NCBI GenBank assembly: GCA_964625905.1
Contig: CAZVBS010000014.1
Location: 1 to 16,064, forward strand
Reading direction: 5' to 3'
DNA from: JABMNX01 sp964625905
Lineage (GTDB): Bacteria; Patescibacteriota; Minisyncoccia; Phycocordibacterales; JABMNX01
Length of the DNA stretch: 16,064 bases
Part shown: positions 1-5,997 of the stretch, piece by piece
Numbering within the stretch: position 1 is the first letter of the stretch
How the letters are laid out: each line of letters opens with the position of its first letter
Position numbers and translations under genes: made by a program
Notes under the pieces: generated by a model
What the model saw: only the letters and a program-made list of their open reading frames with translations
What the model was told of the DNA's origin: nothing
The model's database searches: none

Positions 1-565
1 CATCGACCTCTACACCCGGTTCAACAAATGGGAAGTATCCTGGACGAAGTCTAATCTCGACTTCACCACCAAAAAATTTTTCAAAAAAAACTTTGAACAC
101 ACCACGAAGTGTCGCAAGTGTTACATCTTTTCCTATCATAAGACCCTCAATTTGATAGAATTGTGCTTCGTGCGTCATGTCTGTTGCTTCATTTCTATAT
201 ACCTTCCCTGGTGCAATAACTCGAATAGGAGGACCACCTGCTTTCATGACTTTTTCCATGTAACGCACTTGTACTGGAGATGTGTGTGTGCGCAATAATT
301 CTTTCACATTAAATGACGTAAGCCCCTGTTTTATTTGTTTTGGCTCGCGCACGAGCCAAAACGTATCCCATAGGTCGCGCGCTGGATGGTTTGCTGGGAT
401 ATTGAGCGCATCGAAGTTATAGTGCTCGGACTCTACTTCTGGACCATCTGCAAACTCAAAACCCATATCATTGAAGATAGCGTTAATTTCACGTGTAATA
501 CGCGTAATAGGGTGGATATGAGTTTCTTTCTTTGGTTTATTTTTATTAAACTCAGTATTAGACAT
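1..565 (-). CDS. pheS: Phenylalanyl-tRNA synthetase alpha subunit (N-terminal part, runs off the left edge)
   Basis: This is the catalytic alpha subunit of phenylalanyl-tRNA synthetase, which charges tRNA-Phe in the cytoplasm as an alpha2beta2 enzyme. About 188 codons are visible, beginning MSNTEFNKNKPKKETHIHP; the rest lies beyond position 1. The class II aminoacyl-tRNA synthetase core is clear: FNDMGFEFADGPEVESEHYNFDALNIP, then DLWDTFW, the highly conserved LLRTHTSPVQVRYM block (motif 2 region) and GKVYRNEATDMTHEAQFYQIEG. The usual N-terminal coiled coil, which contacts tRNA, is absent or very short: only about 15 residues precede the HPI sequence that opens the catalytic domain. ATG at 565 is chosen because the ATG at 569 runs into a stop after three codons and a strong -10 box ends 7 nt upstream. 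The mRNA is probably leaderless. pheT is likely to lie to the left but is not seen. Confidence 0.96.
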   Translation of the reverse strand, partial: MSNTEFNKNKPKKETHIHPITRITREINAIFNDMGFEFADGPEVESEHYNFDALNIPANHPARDLWDTFWLVREPKQIKQGLTSFNVKELLRTHTSPVQVRYMEKVMKAGGPPIRVIAPGKVYRNEATDMTHEAQFYQIEGLMIGKDVTLATLRGVFKVFFEKFFGGEVEIRLRPGYFPFVEPGVEVD

Positions 566-572
566 GCATATG

Positions 573-581
573 ATTATACCA
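573..581 (-). promoter_or_regulatory. Extended -10 promoter of pheS (leaderless)
   Basis: The minus strand reads TGGTATAAT, a perfect extended -10 element. It is followed by exactly 7 nt and then the pheS ATG, so the expected transcription start falls on or next to the A of the ATG. No Shine-Dalgarno sequence fits in between, and no good -35 is seen, as is usual with extended -10 promoters. Confidence 0.7.
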
Positions 582-608
582 GAATAGTTGTAAATGAAAT
601 AATTCTAC

Positions 609-653
609 AACATACACTTACTAGAGTCCTATAGGCTATTGTAAGTGTATGTT
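609..653. terminator. 13-bp perfect inverted repeat upstream of pheS
   Basis: AACATACACTTAC at 609-621 is the exact reverse complement of 641-653, with a 19-nt loop. It lies between the end of the PEGA-like gene and the pheS promoter. It may end transcription from the left-reading upstream gene or protect its 3' end. There is no clear T run, so the terminator role is inferred from position only. Confidence 0.5.
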
Positions 654-685
654 AAATCACTATACCAACATTACTACTTGACGCT

Positions 686-711
686 ATTTTCGGCGGTTGG
701 ACCGCCAAAAA
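686..711. terminator. Hairpin just after the PEGA-like gene
   Basis: GGCGGT-TGG-ACCGCC (692-706) is flanked by TTTT on one side and AAAA on the other, so the stem can extend through A-T pairs with one unpaired base. It abuts the TAA stop at 712-714. This fits a 3'-end hairpin for the minus-strand gene, although the downstream arm is A-rich on that strand rather than followed by a T run. Confidence 0.5.
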
Positions 712-1569
712 TTAGAGTTCATATTCGAATATTTTTATTTTTGTATCTGTTGATTTTCTTATTAATATATTATTTCCTGACGTTCTTACCTCAACATCTT
801 CTGCTTCAAAAAGTGTCTGTTTATTACGTGGAATACGTGGATCAATCTCTGTCATTATTACAACATCATTAACTATAAATAAGAGTAGCTCGTTTGATTG
901 TGGATGAAAATCGAAGTATTGAACATCTCCACTGCTAACAAGTATCTCTTTATCACATCTTACGTCGATACAAAAATATGATGGTGCATTACTGTTGTCA
1001 TTTACCCAACTTGCGTATATAGATTCGTCTTCCTTCCATATAACAACACCCCCTTTTCTTTTTACGTCTTCGACTTTTAGAATACGAGTTGATGTAGCTA
1101 AAAGATTTGGATACTCTTTTGGTAACAATGTAGTAATGCTTGTAGTTGCAAAAAGTTTCTCAGCGTCTATATAAGAATCTTCTTCAGGTAAAAGTTCTAT
1201 GTATGGAATTTGGTTTGGAAGTATAAATGCTGACGTCTCTGACACACGCTGTGGCAGAACTTCTAATATCTTTTCCCATGAACGATACTTTTCTTTCTTA
1301 ATCACAACATGGTACACACGAGGAGTAAGGTCTTGTACAAAAAAGCCGTCTTTTAATATACCTGCTTTCTTAGATAGTTTTCCGTCTATATACAACTTTG
1401 CATTTTGTTCATTAATTCCTATATAAACACCTCCTGTCTTTACGAGCTTAAACCCTTCTCCTAATCTATATCCACTTGAATATAAAAGAGTTATTGGAAC
1501 AAGTATTATAAAAATAAGCACTAGAAGTGTTAAATAAAATACTCTTGTTTTTCGTGAAAGTGGTTCCAT
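712..1569 (-). CDS. Membrane-anchored PEGA-like protein
   Basis: A 285-aa protein of unknown role. One hydrophobic segment at residues 11-30 (YLTLLVLIFIILVPITLLYS) after a short basic N-terminus suggests a signal anchor with the bulk outside the membrane. Residues about 46-105 look like a PEGA-type beta domain: GGVYIGINEQNAKLYIDGK, then GFFVQDLTPRVYHVVIKKEKY, matching the usual pattern of a small body that displays a ligand or carries surface proteins. The remaining 170 residues alternate short beta-like stretches (YFCIDVRCDKEILVSSG, VQYFDFHPQSNELLLFIVND), which could be an incomplete propeller or beta-sandwich. It follows a membrane glycosyltransferase 41 nt upstream on the same strand, so an envelope role is likely. 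The PEGA assignment is by eye and should be treated as a family-level guess. Confidence 0.75.
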   Translation of the reverse strand: MEPLSRKTRVFYLTLLVLIFIILVPITLLYSSGYRLGEGFKLVKTGGVYIGINEQNAKLYIDGKLSKKAGILKDGFFVQDLTPRVYHVVIKKEKYRSWEKILEVLPQRVSETSAFILPNQIPYIELLPEEDSYIDAEKLFATTSITTLLPKEYPNLLATSTRILKVEDVKRKGGVVIWKEDESIYASWVNDNSNAPSYFCIDVRCDKEILVSSGDVQYFDFHPQSNELLLFIVNDVVIMTEIDPRIPRNKQTLFEAEDVEVRTSGNNILIRKSTDTKIKIFEYEL

Positions 1570-1610
1570 CTTGTTTTAAAATTATATTAGAATATTATAA
1601 CTAGTCTATA

Positions 1611-3155
1611 TTATTTAGTGCTATTTGCTATATGCTTTGGCGTAACCCAAAACCCCATATATTTACCGAATATTAAACGTGTTTGAGCATCAAGCCCTGG
1701 AAATGCACTGAATATAATCATAGTAATTGGTACTAATACCCACTGCAAAACCATCGTTATATATTTATATATTGAATACTTTTTAGGCCTAGTTGGCAAT
1801 AGAGATGTTGAGATAATAGCTGAGATAATAAGACCAAACATCGCAAGTGTTAAAAATGTACGTGCTACTATTGGTAGATTATATGAGAGTATTGTCGTAC
1901 TGAATTCGCGACCTCCTACAAGTAGAGGTAACCACCCTAAAGAGAATAGTACTAAAGGATGTGTTGTTAGTGACCAAAACCCTTCAATTTGAACCAACGA
2001 GAGTTTGATTTTCTTCCATAATGGAAATTTTTTATTTTTAATTGAGTGATATAAAATATATGGAACATTCTCTACTCCATAAGTCCATCTCCTATTTTGT
2101 TTATAGATATTTACAAAAGTCCTCCATGTACTTTCTGCAAGATTTGCATCCATTGATACTGGATACGAAATGGGTATCACGCGATAATTACCATTGTTTG
2201 CAAAGAGTAAGTTCCAGAAAATACGAGAGTCTTCATTCACCATATTTCGTTGCCAATACCCTACTTCATGTAATGCTTTAAAACTAACAGAATGAGAAGA
2301 AAAAGTAGCAAGCTTCTCTGGTCGCTCTTGTTGTATCATTTGCCAAAAAGTTCCTGATGTTGCAGCGACACGAGAAAATGCTGGAGCATCCCAGATATTG
2401 TTATTAAAGAGAGGAATTGGTTGAAATGATGCATGATGTGGATCCTCTGTGGTTAGGAAATACCAAGTAAGGCATTGAAAATAATCTGGATATACAAGAG
2501 TATCAATATCAAAAGCAGATACTATAACATCCTCATACGGAATTAGTTCAAGATCAAGAATCTTTAAACGAGACTGTTCTGCAGCATATGCAATATTAGA
2601 CCCCTTACCAGCCATCTCTCCTGGTAGGTCTTTCGGATGAACTGACACTAAAGTGTGTCCAAAAATGTCTTTGTATTCTTCAATGACTTTCTCTGCAATC
2701 TCTCTTGCACCTTCTCCAGCACGCTCTTCTGGAGCAAGAACGACTATCATTTTCTTTTTATTACCAGTACTTTCTGAAAGTTTTTTAACTGTATTACGCA
2801 CAATCTCATGACTTTCTTCATAATACGGAAGCAACACTAAATGCCATAAATGGTCGTGCTTTAGATTTTTTACCATGTCGCTCCAGTTTGTCTTCATGTT
2901 ATGACGAAGTCTGCGCCAATTGTGACGAACATGTATGGAAAGGTATATAGTTTTAAGTAACCAGAAAAGTGAGAAACCGATAATTAAATAAGCTGCTGCT
3001 TCAGGCATTAAAAAAGAAAGGAGTACAACACCTACTAAAGTACCCCACGAAAGTAGTCCGGGTAGTATCTCAAAAAGCCGATACATGATTCGGTCTTTTC
3101 CTTTTAGATCACTTGCCCTCCCTGTATGAAAATCTTCTGGTAAATAAAGTGACAT
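1611..3155 (-). CDS. Membrane glycosyltransferase, GT2 family, BcsA-like processive type
   Basis: A 514-aa integral membrane glycosyltransferase expected to build or extend an envelope polysaccharide from a nucleotide sugar. Two N-terminal membrane segments (about residues 30-50 and 54-72) precede a cytoplasmic catalytic domain. Key GT2 residues are present in order: the DID (DxD-type) sequence in VSAFDIDTL at 216-218, which binds the metal and nucleotide sugar; the NED sequence at 307-309, holding the expected catalytic acid; and QNRRW at 353-357, the QxxRW signature of processive enzymes. Further membrane segments follow at about 393-415, 427-450 and 465-485. No PilZ domain is visible. Product and sugar cannot be read from the sequence. 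It is probably co-transcribed with the PEGA-like gene 41 nt downstream. Confidence 0.88.
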   Translation of the reverse strand: MSLYLPEDFHTGRASDLKGKDRIMYRLFEILPGLLSWGTLVGVVLLSFLMPEAAAYLIIGFSLFWLLKTIYLSIHVRHNWRRLRHNMKTNWSDMVKNLKHDHLWHLVLLPYYEESHEIVRNTVKKLSESTGNKKKMIVVLAPEERAGEGAREIAEKVIEEYKDIFGHTLVSVHPKDLPGEMAGKGSNIAYAAEQSRLKILDLELIPYEDVIVSAFDIDTLVYPDYFQCLTWYFLTTEDPHHASFQPIPLFNNNIWDAPAFSRVAATSGTFWQMIQQERPEKLATFSSHSVSFKALHEVGYWQRNMVNEDSRIFWNLLFANNGNYRVIPISYPVSMDANLAESTWRTFVNIYKQNRRWTYGVENVPYILYHSIKNKKFPLWKKIKLSLVQIEGFWSLTTHPLVLFSLGWLPLLVGGREFSTTILSYNLPIVARTFLTLAMFGLIISAIISTSLLPTRPKKYSIYKYITMVLQWVLVPITMIIFSAFPGLDAQTRLIFGKYMGFWVTPKHIANSTK

Positions 3156-3290
3156 GAAATTTTATAAAAGATTAGAGGGTGTCCTCTCGCTTTGCTCGCC
3201 ATTTCAGACAAAAGAGGGATTCGGTCACAGTCACTATAGTATTCTCTACATCCTCCGGACTTGATAATTCTAAGTGCTCTGACCTGGGCT

Positions 3291-3322
3291 CGGCGCTCTC
3301 TCGTGCTTTTGGCACGTGCGCC
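3291..3322. repeat. GC-rich hairpin downstream of tRNA-Thr
   Basis: GGCGC at one end pairs with GCGCC at the other, and an inner CGTGC-TTTTG-GCACG stem-loop is closed inside. It is much more GC-rich than its surroundings. It lies 3' of the tRNA-Thr gene in its direction of transcription and may help end or process that transcript; no T run follows it. Confidence 0.45.
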
Positions 3323-3329
3323 TGCGCCT

Positions 3330-3348
3330 TTCGAATCCCTCAGGTAGC
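3330..3348 (+). repeat. Inverted copy of the tRNA-Thr T-arm and acceptor 3' end
   Basis: These 19 nt are the reverse complement, with one mismatch, of 3367-3385, which encode the T-loop, 3' T-stem and 3' acceptor strand of tRNA-Thr. Only 18 nt separate the two arms. The 3' trailer of the tRNA precursor could therefore pair with the tRNA's own 3' third, giving an 18-bp helix that competes with the cloverleaf. Confidence 0.8.
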
Positions 3349-3365
3349 ACTATCGCTTTGCTCTG

Positions 3366-3438
3366 AGCCACCTGAGGGATTCGAACCCACGACCTACTCA
3401 TTACAAGTGAGTTGCTCTACCAACTGAGCTAAGGTGGC
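3366..3438 (-). tRNA. tRNA-Thr (anticodon UGU)
   Basis: A 73-nt cloverleaf on the minus strand. The acceptor GCCACCT pairs fully with AGGTGGC. The D arm is GCTC-AGTTGGTA-GAGC. The anticodon arm is ACTCA-CTTGTAA-TGAGT, giving anticodon TGT (forward 3403-3405). The variable loop is AGGTC and the T loop TTCGAAT. The discriminator base is T and no CCA is encoded. The T stem GTGGG/CCCTC has one T-T mismatch in its second pair, which is unusual. An AT-rich -10-like stretch sits directly before the mature 5' end, so the leader is probably very short. The gene is surrounded by partial direct and inverted copies of itself. Confidence 0.93.
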
Positions 3439-3484
3439 TTATATATTATTATTTCTTCTGTGCGACCTCTACTATCTTACTAGA

Positions 3485-3500
3485 AGCAACTCACTTGTAA
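3485..3500 (+). repeat. Inverted copy of the tRNA-Thr anticodon arm
   Basis: This 16-nt stretch (AGCAACTCACTTGTAA) is the exact reverse complement of 3401-3416, which covers the 5' anticodon stem and loop of tRNA-Thr. The arms lie 68 nt apart. The stretch continues into a local palindrome, CACTTGT-AA-ACAAGTG. Confidence 0.8.
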
Positions 3501-3536
3501 ACAAGTGGTTCGAAGCTCCAAGTGTTCGCTTCTCAC

Positions 3537-3566
3537 CTCTACCAACTGAGCTAAGGTGGCTTATAT
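3537..3566 (-). pseudogene. Truncated second copy of the tRNA-Thr 5' end
   Basis: A perfect 30-nt direct repeat of 3415-3444, offset by 122 nt. It covers the acceptor 5' strand, the D arm and the ATATAA upstream of the gene, in the same orientation as the intact tRNA. After the D arm the sequence diverges and no anticodon arm, T arm or 3' acceptor matching it can be built. The 443-nt stretch 3156-3598 therefore holds one intact tRNA and at least three partial copies of it, and no protein gene that I can support. Confidence 0.75.
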
Positions 3567-3598
3567 GCTACTTCTACTTATTTCTACTTCAAGCTTTC

Positions 3599-3991
3599 CT
3601 ATTCTACACTATTTCTTGGTGGTTTTTCAAGGTTTTGTTTATGATCTGCTACTTTCTTCAGGAACTCTGATTTAGTAACACCTTTCCTTATTTCATGTTT
3701 TCCTCTTATATGTTCAAGTAAGAAAAACATTCTCTTTTCAATAATTTTTATTATACCTAAAACAATAAGGGCAAAATAATGAACCGTAATATGATACATA
3801 CGAATCATTATAGAACTATCAAATATCATAGAAAATTTATTGATATAACCAGAAAAAGAAATCATTTTATCATCCAGTTTTTCTCTTACACTACTGAATA
3901 ATCTTTTTCCACGTCGTATTTCCAATGAACGAAAATACAAAAGTGAAATGATTCCAAATAATGAGATGGTAAACGCGCTTATACTTATCAT
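3599..3991 (-). CDS. Small membrane protein of unknown function
   Basis: A 130-aa protein that I cannot assign to a known function. It has a hydrophobic N-terminus (residues 3-20, ISAFTISLFGIISLLYF), a basic and amphipathic middle, a second hydrophobic segment at about 66-84 (YHITVHYFALIVLGIIKII) and a charged C-terminal tail with RGKHEIRKG and SEFLKKVADHKQNLEK. It starts 22 nt after the tsf stop on the same strand, so it is probably the last gene of the rpsB-tsf transcript. The ATG has no obvious Shine-Dalgarno sequence. Codon use is like that of its neighbours, and the length and two-segment layout support a real gene rather than a chance frame. Confidence 0.75.
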   Translation of the reverse strand: MISISAFTISLFGIISLLYFRSLEIRRGKRLFSSVREKLDDKMISFSGYINKFSMIFDSSIMIRMYHITVHYFALIVLGIIKIIEKRMFFLLEHIRGKHEIRKGVTKSEFLKKVADHKQNLEKPPRNSVE

Positions 3992-4013
3992 AATAGTATT
4001 ACACTAACATCAA

Positions 4014-4604
4014 TTATATTGAGTGTCGTGTAAAATTAGATATAACTATATTTTCTCCGAACTTTTGTGTAGCATCTTCTATAAGATTACTTATTGTAAG
4101 ACTTTGATCTTTTATATAACTCTGATCAAGTAATACTTTTTCTTTCAAAAATGAATCTATTTTACCCTGAAGAATTTTCTCCTGCATTTCTTCTGGTTTG
4201 TCTGATGATGATTCTTTAACTTCTTTTTGAAACACAGCACGCGCTACCTTTACATCTTCTTCTGTAACATCTTCTCTTTTTATAAATTGTGGATATGATG
4301 CAGCTATATGCATAGCTATATCTTTAGCAAGTTTAATAAATCCTTCATTTTTAGCAACAAAATCAGTTTCGCAAGAAAGAACTACCATTGCTCCTACTTG
4401 TTTTGTGTTATGAATATACGACTCAACTACACCAGATCCAAGCTCTCGGCTTGATTTCTTTGCCGCTATGTCACCACTCTTTTTTCTTAGAATAACTTTT
4501 GCTTTTTCAATATCTCCATCTGCTTCTTCAAGCGCTTTCTTACATTGCATAACTGAAATACCAGTTAACTCTCTAAGCTCTTTAATTTGATCCATTGTTA
4601 CCAT
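4014..4604 (-). CDS. tsf: Translation elongation factor Ts (short form)
   Basis: EF-Ts exchanges GDP for GTP on EF-Tu in the cytoplasm. The N-terminal UBA-like domain is clear (IKELRELTGISVMQCKKALEEADGDIEKAKVILRKK, residues 7-42), followed by the signature TDFVAKNEGF at 80-89 that inserts into EF-Tu. At 196 aa it is far shorter than the roughly 280-aa enterobacterial protein and resembles the compact forms with a single core subdomain. Start choice is between ATG 4604 and the in-frame ATG three codons later (MDQIKELRELTG); the second matches the usual family start better, but both sit close behind an AT-rich -10-like TATATA. It follows rpsB by 53 nt on the same strand, the usual rpsB-tsf order. 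Confidence 0.96.
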   Translation of the reverse strand: MVTMDQIKELRELTGISVMQCKKALEEADGDIEKAKVILRKKSGDIAAKKSSRELGSGVVESYIHNTKQVGAMVVLSCETDFVAKNEGFIKLAKDIAMHIAASYPQFIKREDVTEEDVKVARAVFQKEVKESSSDKPEEMQEKILQGKIDSFLKEKVLLDQSYIKDQSLTISNLIEDATQKFGENIVISNFTRHSI

Positions 4605-4657
4605 GGTTTATATATTTATTTATACTCTTAACTTTTACAGACGATCTACTTCGATAC

Positions 4658-5479
4658 CTAATCTGACTTATTAGATTTTATGGTTCTCTGTTTAACGTCT
4701 GCTGACACGATTCCTTGAGAGGATGATCGGTCTGCTGACACGATTCCTTGAGAGGAATCGTCAATTTTCTTTGCTAACATATTTTTCTTGTATGTATCTA
4801 AAATCATTTCAACAAAGAAAGCAATACTCTTCATTGAGGCATCATTAGCTAAGATTGGATAATCTGCGCTCGCAAGGTCACAGTCTGAGTTCATAAGTGC
4901 AACAACTGGTATACCTTTCTTTTTTGCCTCTTCTACTGCAATAGCTTCGCGCTTCGTGTCTATAACCACAAGAGCTGCTGGTAGTGATTTCATTGAAATA
5001 AGTCCACCAAATATATTCTCTAAAGATTCCATTTCGCGATTAAGCATAACTAGCTCCTTTTTTGTATATTTCTTTGCTAGTTCACCTTTTTCTTTTTCAG
5101 AAGTTAATTCTTCAAGTCGTGATATTCTTTTCTTGATTTGTTCAAAGTTTGTAAGAGTTCCTCCAATCCATCGTCCTGTTACGTAAGGCATATCTATAGA
5201 AAGAGCAGTATTTTTTATTATATCGCGAGCCTCGTTCTTACCTGCTACAAATAATATATTCTTACCTTCTTTTGAAAGCTTTTCAATAAACTCTAGGGCA
5301 TTATCTAGAAGATCTTTTGTCTTCTCAAGGTCAAAAATCTCTACCTTATCCTTAGCACCAAATATATACGAACTAACCGTTGGATGTCGACGAGATTTAC
5401 TGTACGCAAAATGAGCGCCAACTTCAAACATTGACCCTATTACGTCTTCTTTAGTTGTCTTAGTATCTGTTTCTGCCAT
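4658..5479 (-). CDS. rpsB: 30S ribosomal protein S2 with a repeat-derived C-terminal tail
   Basis: Ribosomal protein uS2 of the small subunit, 273 aa. The core is typical: MFEVGAHFAYSKSRRHPTVSSYIFG (17-41), TGRWIGGTLTNF (101-112), ALVVIDTKREAIAVEEAKKKGIPVVALMNSDCD (169-201) and ADYPILANDASMKSI (205-219). The usual S2 fold ends near residue 238. Residues 240-262 come from two copies of a 33-nt repeat and read DDSSQGIVSADRS then SSQGIVSAD; a short basic end (VKQRTIKSNKSD) follows. The same repeat forms the tail of RF1 and an array between the two genes. The tail is polar and probably disordered. ATG 5479 is only 6 nt after a TATAAT, so a leaderless mRNA is likely. The stop is TAG. Confidence 0.96.
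   Translation of the reverse strand: MAETDTKTTKEDVIGSMFEVGAHFAYSKSRRHPTVSSYIFGAKDKVEIFDLEKTKDLLDNALEFIEKLSKEGKNILFVAGKNEARDIIKNTALSIDMPYVTGRWIGGTLTNFEQIKKRISRLEELTSEKEKGELAKKYTKKELVMLNREMESLENIFGGLISMKSLPAALVVIDTKREAIAVEEAKKKGIPVVALMNSDCDLASADYPILANDASMKSIAFFVEMILDTYKKNMLAKKIDDSSQGIVSADRSSSQGIVSADVKQRTIKSNKSD
4695..4762 (-). repeat. 33-nt hairpin repeat, copies inside rpsB
   Basis: One full 33-nt unit (4705-4737), one junction unit (4738-4762) and a 10-nt remnant (4695-4704), all in frame in the 3' end of rpsB. The 25 nt at 4738-4762 are identical to 5973-5997 in prfA. On the minus strand the junction unit forms ACGATTCCT-CTCA-AGGAATCGT, a 9-bp stem. The full unit forms CGAT-(CA)-TCCT-CTCA-AGGA-ATCG. 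Both are followed by GTC-AGCA-GAC. Confidence 0.95.
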
Positions 5480-5485
5480 ATAAAT

Positions 5486-5491
5486 ATTATA
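5486..5491 (-). promoter_or_regulatory. -10 box of rpsB
   Basis: The minus strand reads TATAAT, ending 6 nt before the rpsB ATG, which places transcription start at the start codon. No clear -35 was found. Further upstream the stretch AAGAGTATCTTCACTCAATA (5491-5510, forward) is partly repeated at 5531-5548. Confidence 0.6.
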
Positions 5492-5604
5492 AGAGTATCT
5501 TCACTCAATACTTGAAGAGTCTAGCAAATAAAGGGTATCTTCGCAATATGTACAGTATATTTAGTTTTACGTATCTTTTAACACGTCCTGGTCTTGATCT
5601 CCAG

Positions 5605-5997
5605 ACATGATTCCTTGCGAGGAATCAGACGTGATGTCTTGCGATGATGATCCGTCTTTGGACGTGATGTTTTGAGAGAATGATCAGTCTCAGGACATGA
5701 TTTCTTGAGAGAATGATCAGTCTCAGGACATGATTTCTTGAGAGAANNNNNNNNNNNNNNNNNNNNNNNNNNNNNNNNNNNNNNNNNNNNNNNNNNNNNN
5801 NNNNNNNNNNNNNNNNNNNNNNNNNNNNNNNNNNNNNNNNNNNNNNAGGACATGATTTCTTGAGAGAATGATCAGTCTCAGGACATGATTTCTTGAGAGA
5901 ATGATCAGTCTCAGGACATGATTTCTTGAGAGAAATCAGACGCGATTCATTGTGATGATGATCGGTCTGTGGACACGATTCCTTGAGAGGAATCGTC
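5605..5997 (-). repeat. Tandem 33-nt hairpin-repeat array between prfA and rpsB, interrupted by an assembly gap
   Basis: Units in forward order are 5605-5628 (24 nt), 5629-5661, 5662-5694, 5695-5727, a partial unit to 5746, the N gap, 5850-5882, 5883-5915, 5916-5939 (24 nt), 5940-5972 and the junction unit 5973-5997; all others are 33 nt. The three central full-length units are identical. On the minus strand a unit reads as a 22-nt hairpin TGAT-(CA)-TTCT-CTCA-AGAA-ATCA plus T plus GTC-CTGA-GAC. The 24-nt units at both sides form uninterrupted 8-bp stems with CTCA or CGCA loops. The last two units lie inside prfA. Together with 5480-5604, where I see only the rpsB promoter area, this explains the 467 nt between the two genes. 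Confidence 0.95.
5747..5846. other. Assembly gap of exactly 100 N inside the repeat array
   Basis: A run of 100 N has the size of a scaffolding placeholder, not a measured length. Identical repeat units stand on both sides, so the gap almost certainly hides more units of the same array. Confidence 0.95.

Noticed and set aside
3179..3427. 82-aa plus-strand open frame across the tRNA
   Set aside because: It is antisense to tRNA-Thr and to its inverted copies, with no ribosome binding site.
3415..3566. tRNA-based attachment site of an integrated element
   Set aside because: The 30-nt direct repeats copy the tRNA 5' end, not the usual 3' end, are only 122 nt apart, and enclose no integrase or other gene.
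3537..3566. A second functional tRNA-Thr
   Set aside because: Only the acceptor 5' strand and D arm are present; no matching anticodon arm, T arm or 3' acceptor strand can be found at normal distance.
5605..5997. CRISPR array
   Set aside because: The units are contiguous tandem copies without unique spacers, they run into two coding genes, and no cas gene is nearby.
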